Assembly: GCF_013344685.1 (NCBI RefSeq) | Contig: NZ_CP050137.1 | Coordinates: forward strand, 682,001-746,000 | Reading direction: 5' to 3' | DNA: 64,000 bases | DNA from: Sphingomonas sp. CL5.1 | GTDB taxonomy: Bacteria; Pseudomonadota; Alphaproteobacteria; Sphingomonadales; Sphingomonadaceae | In this document: positions 17,312 to 26,518 of the stretch, piece by piece | How positions within the stretch are numbered: position 1 is the stretch's first letter | Layout of the letters: each line of letters starts with the position of its first letter | The notes under the pieces: model-generated | What the model was told of the DNA's origin: nothing | What the model saw: the letters and a program-made list of their open reading frames with translations, nothing else | The model's database searches: none | Position numbers and translations under genes: made by a program

Positions 17312-18517
17312 TCAACGCCCCACCGGCAGGTCCCTGAACGCGGCGTCCTTGTCGACGCGGATCTCGCCGGGCAAACCGAGCACGCGCTCGGCGATGATGT
17401 TCTTCAGTATCTCGTCGGTCCCGCCCGCGATGCGCAGGCCGGGCGCGTTCATCACCGCCGTCTGGAACAGGCCCTTGAGCGGCAGCAGCGCGGGATCGGC
17501 GATGATCCCGTACTGGCCCTCCGCCTCCACCGCCGCATTGCCGAGGTCCTGTAGCTGGTTGGCGGCGATGATCTTGCCGATCGAACTTTCCGGCCCAGGC
17601 GTCTGCCCCCGGCTGAGCGCGGTGATCGTGCGCATCCGCGTATTGCGCAGCCCCTCGGCCTGCACATACCAGTCGGCGAGACGCTGCCGGAAGGCGGGGT
17701 CCGCGATCAGCGGCCCGTCCGCCGCATCGAGACCCTTCGCCAGCGCGAGGATCTCCTTCGGCGACGCGCCCGTGCCGCCGCCCACCGCCAACCGCTCGTT
17801 CATCAGCGTGACTAGCGCGACCTTCCACCCGTCGTCCACCGCGCCGAGCCGCTGGGAATCCGGGATGCGCACGTCGGTGAAATAGATTTCGTTGAAGTTC
17901 GATCCGCCGGACATCTGGTGGATCGGCCTGATCTCGATCCCCGGCGAGCGCAGGTCGAGCCAGAACATCGTCAGCCCCTTGTGCTTGGGCACGTCGACAT
18001 TGGTGCGGACCAGCACGATGCCGTAATCCGAATAATGCGCGCCGGAGGTCCACACCTTCTGGCCGTTGACCACCCAGTCATCGCCGTCACGCACCGCGCG
18101 GGTGCGGATCGCCGCCACGTCCGATCCGCCGGCCGGCTCGGAGAAGAGCTGCGACCAGATTTCCTCGCCGCGCAGCGCCGGGCCGACGAAGCGCCGCTTG
18201 GTGGCGTCGTCGGCGAAGGCCATCACGGTCGGTACGCACATGCCGAGGCCGATGGTGAAATAGCCGTACTGGACGGGGAATTTCGCTTCCTCCTGCCCGA
18301 AGATCACGCTCTGGATCGGCGTGCCGCCACCACCGCCCCATTCCTTCGGCCAGGTGATCTGCGCATAGCCGGCCGCCGCCTTGCGCGCCTGCCAGCTTCG
18401 CGCGGCGGCCATGTCGTCGGCGTGGGGGAGCGCCTTGTGCCCGGCGACGTTCTTTTCCAGCCACGCGCGGGCGGCGGCGCGATATCCGGCTTCTTCGGGG
18501 GTGTCATTGAAATCCAT
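17312..18517 (-). CDS. Acyl-CoA dehydrogenase, large-subunit type
   Basis: The 401-residue protein has the full acyl-CoA dehydrogenase layout: helical N-terminal domain, beta domain with FSEPAGGSDVAAIRTRA and GDDWVVNGQKVWTSGAHYSDYGIVLVRT, and C-terminal helical domain ending AGGTDEILKNIIAERVLGLPGE. This matches the FadE family that pairs with a shorter partner to form heterotetramers in steroid and branched-acid degradation; the partner is probably the gene directly upstream (18533). The start ATG 18517 has a GAGAGGAAAG site. The acyl group oxidised is unknown. Confidence 0.92.
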   Translation of the reverse strand: MDFNDTPEEAGYRAAARAWLEKNVAGHKALPHADDMAAARSWQARKAAAGYAQITWPKEWGGGGGTPIQSVIFGQEEAKFPVQYGYFTIGLGMCVPTVMAFADDATKRRFVGPALRGEEIWSQLFSEPAGGSDVAAIRTRAVRDGDDWVVNGQKVWTSGAHYSDYGIVLVRTNVDVPKHKGLTMFWLDLRSPGIEIRPIHQMSGGSNFNEIYFTDVRIPDSQRLGAVDDGWKVALVTLMNERLAVGGGTGASPKEILALAKGLDAADGPLIADPAFRQRLADWYVQAEGLRNTRMRTITALSRGQTPGPESSIGKIIAANQLQDLGNAAVEAEGQYGIIADPALLPLKGLFQTAVMNAPGLRIAGGTDEILKNIIAERVLGLPGEIRVDKDAAFRDLPVGR

Positions 18518-18532
18518 CTTTCCTCTCCCCGA

Positions 18533-19630
18533 TCAGGCCGCGTTGCGCATTTCGAGCTGGCTCACCAGCCGCTCGCGCCATGTCGCGGGCGCGCCGGCGA
18601 CGAGGCTCAACTGCCGCGAGCGCCGGTAATAAAGCTGCGGATCGGCCTCCCAGGTGAAGCCGATGCCGCCGTGCGTCTGGATATTCTCCTTCGACGCGAA
18701 CCAGAATGCCTCGCTCGCCGCGACGCGCGCGGTGGCGGCGGCCAGCGGCAGCTCGGGCGCGGCGCTGTTGAGCGCCCAGGCGCCGTAATAGGCATTGGAG
18801 CGCGCGATCTCGTTCTTCACATAGATATCGGCGAGCTTGTGCTTGATCGCCTGATAGCCGGCGATCGCGCGCCCGAAGGCGAAACGCTCCAGCGCATAAT
18901 CCTTCGCCATCTCGAGGCACCGGTCCGCCCCGCCGAGCTGCTCGAAGGCGAGCAGCACCGCCGCGCGATCGAACACCGCCTGCATCGCGACGATGCCGTC
19001 GTCCCCGCCCAGCCGCTCCACCGGAGCGCGATCGAAGACGAGCTTCGCCGCCGAGCGCGTCGGATCGAGCGTCCTGAGCACCTCCGCCGAGACGCCCGCG
19101 CCCTTTTCCACCAGATACATCCCGTCCTTCGCCAGCACGACGATCAGGTCCGCCACGTCGCCGTCCGTCACCGGGATCTTCTCGCCGGACAGCGTGCCGC
19201 CGGTCGCGACCGTGTGGAGTGAGGCCTGCGTCACCGGCCCGGCGCGCTCGCTGGTGGCGAAGGCGCCGATCGCCTCGCCGGCGGCGATCCGGGGCAGCCA
19301 TTTCGCCTTCTGTGCCTCGCTACCGAACAGCATCAGCGCCTCGGCGACGAAATAGACCGTCGAGGCGAACGGGATCGGCGCGCAGGCGCGGCCGAGTTCC
19401 TCGGCCAGCGCGCATAACTCGACATGGCCGAGGCCAAGCCCGCCGTAATTCTCCGGGATCGCGGTGCCGAGCCAGCCCTGCGCCGCAACCGCCCTCCACA
19501 ACGCCGCGTCGTAGGCACAGTCGTCTTGATCGAGCACGCCGCGCACCACCTTTGCGTCGCATTTCGCGGCGAGGAAGCGGCGCGCTTCGTCCTTCAGCAT
19601 CTTCTGGTCGTCGGAATAGTCGAAGTTCAT
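18533..19630 (-). CDS. Acyl-CoA dehydrogenase, small-subunit type
   Basis: The 365-residue protein has the shorter, more divergent acyl-CoA dehydrogenase pattern: MLKDEARRFLAAKCDAKVVR at the start and the late motif IQTHGGIGFTWEADPQLYYRRSRQL, typical of FadE27-like partners. It lies 15 bases upstream of the large-subunit gene and 10 bases after the SDR gene, in one operon. The two likely form an alpha2-beta2 enzyme with one FAD site per heterodimer. That pairing is inferred from order and family type. Confidence 0.9.
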   Translation of the reverse strand: MNFDYSDDQKMLKDEARRFLAAKCDAKVVRGVLDQDDCAYDAALWRAVAAQGWLGTAIPENYGGLGLGHVELCALAEELGRACAPIPFASTVYFVAEALMLFGSEAQKAKWLPRIAAGEAIGAFATSERAGPVTQASLHTVATGGTLSGEKIPVTDGDVADLIVVLAKDGMYLVEKGAGVSAEVLRTLDPTRSAAKLVFDRAPVERLGGDDGIVAMQAVFDRAAVLLAFEQLGGADRCLEMAKDYALERFAFGRAIAGYQAIKHKLADIYVKNEIARSNAYYGAWALNSAAPELPLAAATARVAASEAFWFASKENIQTHGGIGFTWEADPQLYYRRSRQLSLVAGAPATWRERLVSQLEMRNAA

Positions 19631-19640
19631 CGCCCGCCTC

Positions 19641-20426
19641 CTATCGCGGCTGCATCCGGATCGCGCCGTCGAGGCGCACGTCCTCGCCGTTGAAATAGCC
19701 GTTGCGGATCATCTCCAGCGCCAGCGCGGCATATTCCTCCGCCGCGCCGAGCCGCTTCGGGAAGGGCACCATCGCCGCCAGCGCCGCCTTCACCTGCGGC
19801 TTGGCGCGCGCGAGCAGCGGCGTGTCGAAGATGCCGGGCAGGATCGTGTTGACGCGGATTCCCTCGCCCATCAGGTCGCGCGCGATCGGCAGCGTCATGC
19901 CGATCACCCCGGCCTTGGCGGAGGCGTAGGCGACCTGCCCCATCTGCCCCTCCTCGCCCGCGACGCTGGCGGTGTTGACGATCGCCCCGCGATCACCGTC
20001 CGGCAGCGGATCGAGCGTCATCATCCCCGCCGCCGCGCCGACGATGCAGCGGAAGCTGCCGATCAGGTTCAGCTCGATCGTCTTCACATATTTGTCGAGC
20101 GGATATGGCTCGATCTCGCCCGTCTCCTTCGAGCGCGCGACCGTCTTGTGCGCGCCGAAGCCGCCGCCGGCGCAGTTGACCAGGATGCGCTCCTGCCCGT
20201 TCGCCGCGCGCGCCTGCGCGAAGCCGGCGTCGACCGACGCCTGGTCCATCACGTCGACCGCGCAGAAGGTCGCGCCGATCCTCGCCGCCGCCTCTGGCCC
20301 GATCTCCTCGTTCTTGTCGAACAGCGCGACCTTTACCCCCGCCGCGCGCAGCGCGCTCGCCGTCGCATGGCCGAGGCCGGAAGCCCCGCCGGTGACGATC
20401 GCCGCGATATCCGGTCCCAGCTTCAC
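19641..20426 (-). CDS. Short-chain dehydrogenase, 3-hydroxyacyl-CoA dehydrogenase type
   Basis: The 261-residue protein has an N-terminal TGGASGLG nucleotide motif, an NCAGGGFG segment and a catalytic YASAKAG (YxxxK). The spacing and the GEEGQMGQVAYASAKAGVIGMTLPIARDL stretch match the HSD17B10-like 3-hydroxyacyl-CoA dehydrogenases that prefer NAD. The start is GTG 20426 with a GGAGGG site; it is the first gene of a three-gene operon with the two acyl-CoA dehydrogenases. It should oxidise a 3-hydroxyacyl-CoA made by the divergent hydratase. Confidence 0.9.
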   Translation of the reverse strand: MKLGPDIAAIVTGGASGLGHATASALRAAGVKVALFDKNEEIGPEAAARIGATFCAVDVMDQASVDAGFAQARAANGQERILVNCAGGGFGAHKTVARSKETGEIEPYPLDKYVKTIELNLIGSFRCIVGAAAGMMTLDPLPDGDRGAIVNTASVAGEEGQMGQVAYASAKAGVIGMTLPIARDLMGEGIRVNTILPGIFDTPLLARAKPQVKAALAAMVPFPKRLGAAEEYAALALEMIRNGYFNGEDVRLDGAIRMQPR

Positions 20427-20440
20427 GCATCGCCCTCCTG

Positions 20441-20471
20441 TATCCTGTTGCGGGATAACATCAGTTATGTT
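20441..20471. promoter_or_regulatory. Overlapping inverted repeats between SDR and enoyl-CoA hydratase genes
   Basis: In the 79-base divergent gap two inverted repeats overlap: TATCC-N7-GGATA (20441-20457) and AACAT-N5-ATGTT (20457-20471). They are possible operators for a TetR- or GntR-type fatty-acyl regulator that is not in the immediate neighbourhood. No copy was found elsewhere in the window. Confidence 0.3.
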
Positions 20472-20505
20472 GAGGTGCGCGTCAACAGATCGTGGGAGAA
20501 GGCGC

Positions 20506-21300
20506 GTGGGCTATGAAACGCTGATCGTCGAGCGGCAGGGCGAGGTCGATCGGGTGACGCTGAACCGGCCGGACCGGCTCAACACGCTGGACGACACGAT
20601 GATCGCGGAGCTTTCCGGCTATTTCGGCGGCCTCGCCACCGATCGCGATTGCCGCGTGGTGGTGCTGAAGGGCGCCGGGCGCGGCTATTGCGCGGGGCTG
20701 GACCTGACGGCGGCGGGCGGCAGGCGGCGCGACACGATCGACCGGCTCGCCCACCAGCGCAGCATCGCGGAGATCGTGATGAAGATGCGCTATTGCCCGC
20801 AACCGATCGTCAGCCTCGTCCACGGCCCGGCGTGCGGCGGCGGCTTCGCGATGGCGCTGGCGAGCGACATCCGCATCGCCGGCGAATCGGCGCGGATGAA
20901 CGCCGCCTTCATCCGCATCGGCCTGTCCGCGTGCGATATCGGGGTGAGCTATTTCCTCCCCCGGCTGGTCGGGGCGAGCGTCGCGGCGGAGTTCATGCTG
21001 ACCGGCGATTTCATCACCGCCGATCGCGCGCTGGCGACCGGCCTCGTCAGCCGCGTGGCGCCCGACGACCGGATGGAGGAGGCCGCCGCGCCGCTGATCG
21101 AATCGATGCTGACCACCGCGCCGCTGGGCCTCAGGCTCACCAAGGAATGCCTGCGCATGGCGATCGACGCGCCGAGCCTGGAGGCGGCGGTGGCGATGGA
21201 GGACCGCAACCAGATGCTCTGCGCCTCCGGCCCCGATTTCGAGGAAGCGATCGCCGCCTTCTTCGAGAAACGCCGGCCGGAATACGGCCGGAAGGGATAG
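20506..21300 (+). CDS. Enoyl-CoA hydratase/isomerase family protein
   Basis: The GTG at 20506 with a GGGAGAAGG site gives 264 residues starting VGYETLIVERQGEVDRVTLNRPDRLNTL. The crotonase signature (GYCAGLDL for the first oxyanion residue; VHGPACGGGFAMALASDIRIA for the second) is intact. It should hydrate a 2-enoyl-CoA or isomerise it. It is divergent from the SDR/acyl-CoA dehydrogenase operon, with which it would complete three steps of beta-oxidation; no thiolase is next to it. Confidence 0.9.
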   Translation: MGYETLIVERQGEVDRVTLNRPDRLNTLDDTMIAELSGYFGGLATDRDCRVVVLKGAGRGYCAGLDLTAAGGRRRDTIDRLAHQRSIAEIVMKMRYCPQPIVSLVHGPACGGGFAMALASDIRIAGESARMNAAFIRIGLSACDIGVSYFLPRLVGASVAAEFMLTGDFITADRALATGLVSRVAPDDRMEEAAAPLIESMLTTAPLGLRLTKECLRMAIDAPSLEAAVAMEDRNQMLCASGPDFEEAIAAFFEKRRPEYGRKG

Positions 21301-21303
21301 ACC

Positions 21304-22419
21304 TCAGACCCGCATCGGCATCAGCACGTAGAGCGCGGGCGCCTTGTCATTCTCGCGGATCAGCGTCGGCGCGGCGGCGTCGGCGAGGTGGACCTCCACC
21401 ATGTCGCCGTCGATCTGACCGAGGATGTCGAGCAGATAGCGGCTGTTGAAGCCGATCTCGAACGGGGCCGAGACATATTCGCCCGGCACTTCCTCCGCCG
21501 CCGTGCCGTTCTCCGGGCTGGTGACGGAGAGCGTCACCTTGTCGCGATCCAGCCCGACCTTCACCGCGCGGGTCTTTTCCGTCGCGATGGTCGAGACGCG
21601 ATCGACACCCTCCATGAAGCTCTTGGGGTCGATCTTGAGGATCTTGTCGTTGCCGGTCGGGATGACGCGCGAATAATCCGGGAAGGTGCCGTCGATCAGC
21701 TTGGAGGTGAGGATCGCCTGCCCGAGATCGAAGCGGATCTTGGTCGCGGAGAGCGACACGCCAACCGAGCCGTCCACCTCGTCGAGCAGCTTGCGCAGCT
21801 CCGCCACGCATTTGCGCGGCACGATCACGTCCGGCATCCCCTCCGCGCCATCGGGACGCGGCATCGTCACGCGGGCGAGGCGGTGGCCGTCAGTCGCCGC
21901 CGCCTTCAGCACCGGCTGCGCGCCCTCGTCGGCGACGTGCAGGAAGATGCCGTTGAGATAATAGCGCGTCTCCTCGGTGGAGATGGCGAATCGCGTCTTG
22001 TCGATGATCTGCTTGAGCGCCTCGGCCGGCATCTCGAACTGCGTCGGCAGCTCGCCTTCCGCGATCACCGGGAAATCGTCGCGCGGCAGCGTGCCGAGCG
22101 AGAAGCGCGCGCGGCCCGCCACGATCGTCATCCGCCCCTCGGCGGCGGAGAGCGAGACCTGCGCGCCCTCCGGCAGCTTGCGCGCGATGTCGAACAATGT
22201 GTGCGCGGAAACGGTGGTCGCGCCGGGCTGGTCAACCGCCGCCGGCACGCTCTCGTTGATCTGGAGGTCGAGGTCGGTGGCCATCAGCTTGAGCGCGCCT
22301 TCCGCCGTCGCCTCGATCAGGACGTTGGACAGGATCGGGATGGTGTTCCTGCGCTCCACCACGGATTGCACATGGCTAAGCCCCTTGAGGAGCGTCGCGC
22401 GTTCGATCGTCGCCTTCAT
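21304..22419 (-). CDS. dnaN: DNA polymerase III subunit beta (sliding clamp)
   Basis: The 371-residue protein starts MKATIERATLLKGLSHVQSVVERRNTIPILSNVLIEA, the standard clamp N-terminus, and has the three clamp repeats with the C-terminal end ALYVLMPMRV. The frame is open for 15 codons upstream of the chosen ATG at 22419, but that extension (MNCPPASAGG) is not part of the family. It is separated from the porin gene by a strong terminator. It is not next to dnaA or recF here. Confidence 0.97.
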   Translation of the reverse strand: MKATIERATLLKGLSHVQSVVERRNTIPILSNVLIEATAEGALKLMATDLDLQINESVPAAVDQPGATTVSAHTLFDIARKLPEGAQVSLSAAEGRMTIVAGRARFSLGTLPRDDFPVIAEGELPTQFEMPAEALKQIIDKTRFAISTEETRYYLNGIFLHVADEGAQPVLKAAATDGHRLARVTMPRPDGAEGMPDVIVPRKCVAELRKLLDEVDGSVGVSLSATKIRFDLGQAILTSKLIDGTFPDYSRVIPTGNDKILKIDPKSFMEGVDRVSTIATEKTRAVKVGLDRDKVTLSVTSPENGTAAEEVPGEYVSAPFEIGFNSRYLLDILGQIDGDMVEVHLADAAAPTLIRENDKAPALYVLMPMRV

Positions 22420-22480
22420 TCTATCATCCCCCAGCCCGCCGGCAGAGGCCGGGGGACAGTTCAATCCACCCTAGCCAATG

Positions 22481-22511
22481 AAAAAGGGCCGGAGCAAGCG
22501 CCCCGGCCCTT
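22481..22511 (-). terminator. Rho-independent terminator after porin gene
   Basis: Read on the minus strand, AAGGGCCGG pairs with CCGGCCCTT across a 10-base loop and is followed by TTTTT. Arms are at 22484-22492 and 22503-22511. It ends the porin transcript before dnaN, so dnaN is transcribed from its own promoter. Confidence 0.85.
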
Positions 22512-22539
22512 CTTTTCGGTGGATAGGCTCCGCCAGCGA

Positions 22540-23160
22540 TCAGAAGCGCATGCCCACGCCAGCCATGATCTGATGGCGATCGACGTTCGGATCGTAATTG
22601 TCGATGCCGTTCATGTGGCCATAGTGCGAGTAGCGATACTCGCCCTTGATATAGGCGGTCGGCGTCAGGTTGTATTCCACGCCCGCGCCCAGACGATAGC
22701 CGTCGAGGTTGCGGCCGTCCTCATAGACGGTCGAGGTGCCGTCGAAGTAACGCGCGTTGAAACGGGCGTTGGTGTAGCCGGCCTTGGCGTAGATCATCGC
22801 CTGCGGCGACACGACATAGCCGAGACGGCCGCCGACATAGATGTCGCGGCCCGCCTTCAGGCGGAAGCTGTCGTTGGCGTTGACGACGTCATAGGCGCGC
22901 GCCTTGGTGGTCGCGCCGTCGATCTCGCCCTCGACGCCGAGCACGGCGTTGCCGCCGATGCGCGCGTCATAGCCGACCGCGCCGCCATAGGTGAAACCGT
23001 CGCGGCCATCGCTGTCGCCGTCATGGGAATTCAGGTGATCCCAGCCGGCGAGGACCTCGACACGCGGGCCCGAGAACGGGGCCTGGCTCTGCGCCAGCGC
23101 GGGAGTGGCGAGGGCGGCGCCCATCGCAGCGGCCGCGGTGGCGATAACGAGCTTACGCAT
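22540..23160 (-). CDS. Opacity-type outer-membrane beta-barrel protein
   Basis: The 206-residue protein has a signal peptide (MRKLVIATAAAAMGAALATPALAQ), an 8-strand-type barrel pattern of alternating aromatic/polar residues (VEVLAGWDHLN, FTYGGAVGYDARIG, DIYVGGRLGYVV, YIKGEYRYSHYG) and ends in Phe (MAGVGMRF), which is typical of OmpA-like/opacity porins exported by BAM. It is a common abundant protein in sphingomonads. It stands alone with its own terminator. Confidence 0.9.
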   Translation of the reverse strand: MRKLVIATAAAAMGAALATPALAQSQAPFSGPRVEVLAGWDHLNSHDGDSDGRDGFTYGGAVGYDARIGGNAVLGVEGEIDGATTKARAYDVVNANDSFRLKAGRDIYVGGRLGYVVSPQAMIYAKAGYTNARFNARYFDGTSTVYEDGRNLDGYRLGAGVEYNLTPTAYIKGEYRYSHYGHMNGIDNYDPNVDRHQIMAGVGMRF

Positions 23161-23385
23161 AAACAAACTCCATTCACTAAACCGTCCCCGGAAAACTGGG
23201 GGCGCGGCGGCTATTTGGGCCTTCTCCGCGCGCTTTGCATGAACCTCAGATAAACGCGGAAATCCGTTGTTTTTGGGACACAGGGGGTTGAAATCACCCC
23301 GGTCTGTTCCAATCGCGCGCGGCTCTCGCGGGGGGCGGAGAAAGACGTTGCGCCGTGCCCCTCGGGCGGTCCAGAGAGCACGCTC

Positions 23386-24027
23386 ATGGACGCACCCCCG
23401 ATCCGCCGCCTCGGCCGCGATTTCATCGCCCGCCACGGCGAAACCGTGTTCAACGCCGCCCGCCGCCTGCAGGGGGACGCGCCGCATACGCCGCTCACCC
23501 GCGCCGGATTCGCGCAGGCGGAGGAGATGGGCCGCGCGCTGCGCGACCTGCTCGGCGCGAAACCCGCGCTGACGCTCTGGGCGTCGAGCACCGGCCGCGC
23601 GCTCCAGACGCTGGCGATCGTCGCCGAGCATCTCGATCTCGACTGGCACGACGCGCGGATCGACCCGCGCCTCACCGAGATCGGCATGGGAAGCTGGGGC
23701 GGGCGCTATTACGCCGACGTGATCGGCGAGGTCGGGCCGGTGATCGACGCGGAGGGGCTGCTGCGCCCCGCGCCGGACGGGGAGGATTATCCCGCGATCG
23801 CGCGCCGCGTCTCGGGCTGGCTCGCCGACACCGCCGGAGATGCCGGCGACCGGCTGGTCATCATGCACGGCATCTCCAGCCGGGTGATGCGCGGGGTGAT
23901 GACCGGCGCGCCGGACGGCCGCTATGGCGCGCCGGTGCTGCCCGGCCATCCGCAGGGCACCGTCACGCTGATCGAGGGCGGGCGCGAATCGGTCGTCCAT
24001 CTCGGCGCGGGCTACGCCCCGGCGTGA
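23386..24027 (+). CDS. Histidine phosphatase superfamily protein
   Basis: The 213-residue protein has the RHGET motif at residues 16-20 with the catalytic His17, a second arginine in [10 protein letters not shown], and the later [11 protein letters not shown] motif holding the second catalytic histidine. It is a phosphoglycerate-mutase-like phosphatase; the substrate is unknown. Its stop overlaps the next start. Confidence 0.9.
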   Translation: MDAPPIRRLGRDFIARHGETVFNAARRLQGDAPHTPLTRAGFAQAEEMGRALRDLLGAKPALTLWASSTGRALQTLAIVAEHLDLDWHDARIDPRLTEIGMGSWGGRYYADVIGEVGPVIDAEGLLRPAPDGEDYPAIARRVSGWLADTAGDAGDRLVIMHGISSRVMRGVMTGAPDGRYGAPVLPGHPQGTVTLIEGGRESVVHLGAGYAPA

Positions 24028-24497
24028 TCGCCGCCGCGCTCCTGCTGCTCGCCACCGCCGCCGACGGGCGCGCGACGCTCGGCGTGTGGCAGAGCTGGGG
24101 CGCGTTCCGCGATGCCGCGCCGGCGCGCTGCTTCGCGATGGCGGCGCCGGTGCGCGCGGGCGCCGCCGCGCGCTGGCGGCCGTTCGCCAGCGTCATCGGC
24201 CGTTTCGGCAGGGACCGGCGCGGCGCGCTGTTCGTCCGTCTCAGCGCCGCCGTCCGCCCCGGCGCGCCGGTGACGCTGGCGATCGGCGACCGCCGCTTCA
24301 CCCTCTCTGCCCGCGATTCCGCCGCCTGGTCGCCCGACGCCGCGACCGACCATGCCGTGATCGCGGCGATGCGCGGCGCGCGCAGCATGAGCATCTCCAC
24401 CGTCGCGTCGGGCGGGCGCCCCTTCGCGGACACCTATGCGCTGTCCGGCGCGGCGACCGCGATCGACGCCGCCGCCCTGGGCTGCGCCGGCCGCTGA
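24024..24497 (+). CDS. Small exported protein, IalB-like, of unknown function
   Basis: A GTG at 24024 overlapping the preceding stop (GTGA) gives 157 residues with a short hydrophobic start ([15 protein letters not shown]). The [23 protein letters not shown] segment and the single pair of cysteines (C near 37 and near 154) resemble the invasion-associated locus B group found in many alphaproteobacteria. It is a probable periplasmic protein. The gene precedes rlmN. Confidence 0.6.
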   Translation: MIAAALLLLATAADGRATLGVWQSWGAFRDAAPARCFAMAAPVRAGAAARWRPFASVIGRFGRDRRGALFVRLSAAVRPGAPVTLAIGDRRFTLSARDSAAWSPDAATDHAVIAAMRGARSMSISTVASGGRPFADTYALSGAATAIDAAALGCAGR

Positions 24498-24532
24498 TTC
24501 GCGACGGCTGGAAAAATCGCGCGGTTTCGCTT

Positions 24533-25753
24533 ATGTGCGCGTCCATGCAGACAGCTTCGGCCGCCCCCATGCCCATTCCGGGGCACATCGACCCTGTGCC
24601 CGTGGAGCGCACCCTCGCGCCGCGCAGCGACGGGCGAATCGACCTGCTCGGTCTGACGAAGCATGACCTGCGCATGGCGCTGGAGACGTCGCAGCTCGAG
24701 CCGAAGCAGGCGAAGCTGCGCGCCAAGCAGCTCTGGCACTGGATTTACAATCGCGGCGTCACCGATTTCGAGCTGATGACCGACATCTCGAAAACGCTGC
24801 GCCCGTGGCTGGCGCAGCGCTTCGTCATCAGCCGGCCGGAGGTGGTGACCGCGCAGGTCTCGACCGACGGGACGCGCAAGTGGCTGCTCCGCTCGGACGA
24901 CGGGCAGGATTACGAGATGGTGTTCATCCCCGACGCCGATCGGGGCACTCTGTGCGTCTCCAGCCAGGTCGGCTGCACGCTCAACTGCCGCTTCTGCCAC
25001 ACCGGCACGATGCGCCTCGTCCGCAACCTCACCGCCGGGGAGATCGTCGGGCAGGTGATGCTGGCGCGCGACGCGCTCGGCGAATGGCCGAGCCAGCCCG
25101 AGGGACGGATGCTCACCAACATCGTGATGATGGGGATGGGCGAGCCGCTGTATAATTTCGAGAACGTCCGCGACGCGCTCAGGCTCGTGATGGATGGCGA
25201 CGGCCTTGCGCTGTCGAAGCGGCGGATCACGCTCTCCACCTCGGGCGTCGTGCCGATGATGGCGCGCGCGGGCGAGGAGATCGGGGTGAACCTCGCCGTC
25301 TCGCTCCATGCCGTGACGAAGGAGGTGCGCGACGAGATCGTGCCGCTCAACCGCAAATACGGCATCGAGGAGCTGCTTCAGGCGTGCGCCGATTATCCCG
25401 GCGCGAACAACGCGCGGCGCATCACGTTCGAATATGTGATGCTGAAGGACAAGAACGATTCGGACGCGGACGCGCGCGAGCTGGTGCGGCTGATCCGGCA
25501 ATATCGCCTGCCGGCCAAGGTGAACCTGATCCCGTTCAACCCATGGCCCGGCGCGCCCTATGAATGCTCCGCGCCCGAACGGATCAAGGCGTTCTCGAAC
25601 ATCATCTTCGAGGGCGGCATCTCCGCTCCGACGCGCACCCCGCGCGGGCGCGACATCGACGCCGCCTGCGGCCAGCTCAAGACGGCGGCGGAGAGGAAAA
25701 GCCGCGCGGAACTCGACCGGCTGGCGGAGGAGAAGCTCGCCGCGCTGGGGTGA
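24533..25753 (+). CDS. rlmN: 23S rRNA (adenine(2503)-C(2))-methyltransferase RlmN
   Basis: The 406-residue radical-SAM enzyme has the CX3CX2C iron-sulfur motif (C148, C152, C155 in [11 protein letters not shown]), the [12 protein letters not shown] stretch, and the late DIDAACGQL segment with the methyl-carrying cysteine. It methylates A2503 of 23S rRNA and A37 of some tRNAs. The ATG at 24533 is used; a second in-frame ATG at 24545 is also plausible. The frame is open further upstream but that part is antisense-like and not family sequence. Confidence 0.96.
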   Translation: MCASMQTASAAPMPIPGHIDPVPVERTLAPRSDGRIDLLGLTKHDLRMALETSQLEPKQAKLRAKQLWHWIYNRGVTDFELMTDISKTLRPWLAQRFVISRPEVVTAQVSTDGTRKWLLRSDDGQDYEMVFIPDADRGTLCVSSQVGCTLNCRFCHTGTMRLVRNLTAGEIVGQVMLARDALGEWPSQPEGRMLTNIVMMGMGEPLYNFENVRDALRLVMDGDGLALSKRRITLSTSGVVPMMARAGEEIGVNLAVSLHAVTKEVRDEIVPLNRKYGIEELLQACADYPGANNARRITFEYVMLKDKNDSDADARELVRLIRQYRLPAKVNLIPFNPWPGAPYECSAPERIKAFSNIIFEGGISAPTRTPRGRDIDAACGQLKTAAERKSRAELDRLAEEKLAALG

Positions 25754-25762
25754 GGCTTCCGC

Positions 25763-26518
25763 TCAGCTCGCGCGCGGCGCGGGCGGCGTGACGGTGCGCG
25801 CCGAATCGACCAGCAGTTCGGCGCCGTTCACCAGCAAGGCCTCGTCCGACGCGAGATAGAGCGCGGCATAAGCGAACTGCCGGGGATCGCCCGCGACCGG
25901 GCTTTCGGGCGGCAGGCCCAGCCCTTCGCGCAGGTTGCGCACCATCGGCGTGTCGATCGTCCCCGGATGGATCGAGTTGCACCGGATACCATAGCCCTGG
26001 TTCTGGCAGTGGACGGCGACCGACTTGGTCAGCGAGCGCACCGCGCCCTTCGACGCGCAATAAGCGGCGGCATAGGCCTCGCCGCTATGCGAGCCGACCG
26101 ATGCGATGTTGACGATCGACCCGCCACCACTCCGCTTCATCGCCCGCACCGCCATCCGGCAACCGAGGAAAACGCCATCCGCGTTCACCGCCTGAACGCG
26201 CCGCCAGTCGGCGACATCGGCATCCTCGATCGAGCCGGGGATCAGGATCGCGGCGTTGTTCATCACTATGTCGATCCGCCCGAATTGCTCGACCGCCGCG
26301 CGGCCGACCATATCCCAATCCTCCGGGGAAGATACGTCGTGGCGCAGGAACAGGCCGGGCCGGGCGAGTCGCGCCGCCGTTGCCCGCCCCGCTTCCTCCG
26401 CGACGTCGGTGAGCAGCACGGTCGCCCCCTCCTCCGCGAACAAGGTGGCGATCGCCGCGCCAAGCCCCATCGCCGCGCCGGTGACGATCGCGACCTTGCC
26501 CTCCAGCCGGCCGGTCAT
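25763..26518 (-). CDS. Short-chain dehydrogenase (3-oxoacyl reductase-like)
   Basis: The 251-residue SDR has TGAAMGLGAA near the N-terminus, a NNAAILIPG segment and YCASKGA (YxxxK). The VHCQNQGYGIRCNSIHPGTIDTPM stretch matches the cyclohexanol/steroid-dehydrogenase-like SDR group often seen in sterol and terpenoid clusters. It is the last gene of the four-gene DUF35-thiolase-NTF2-SDR operon and overlaps the NTF2 gene by 4 bases (ATGA). Substrate unknown; a cyclic or side-chain alcohol is likely. Confidence 0.88.
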   Translation of the reverse strand: MTGRLEGKVAIVTGAAMGLGAAIATLFAEEGATVLLTDVAEEAGRATAARLARPGLFLRHDVSSPEDWDMVGRAAVEQFGRIDIVMNNAAILIPGSIEDADVADWRRVQAVNADGVFLGCRMAVRAMKRSGGGSIVNIASVGSHSGEAYAAAYCASKGAVRSLTKSVAVHCQNQGYGIRCNSIHPGTIDTPMVRNLREGLGLPPESPVAGDPRQFAYAALYLASDEALLVNGAELLVDSARTVTPPAPRAS

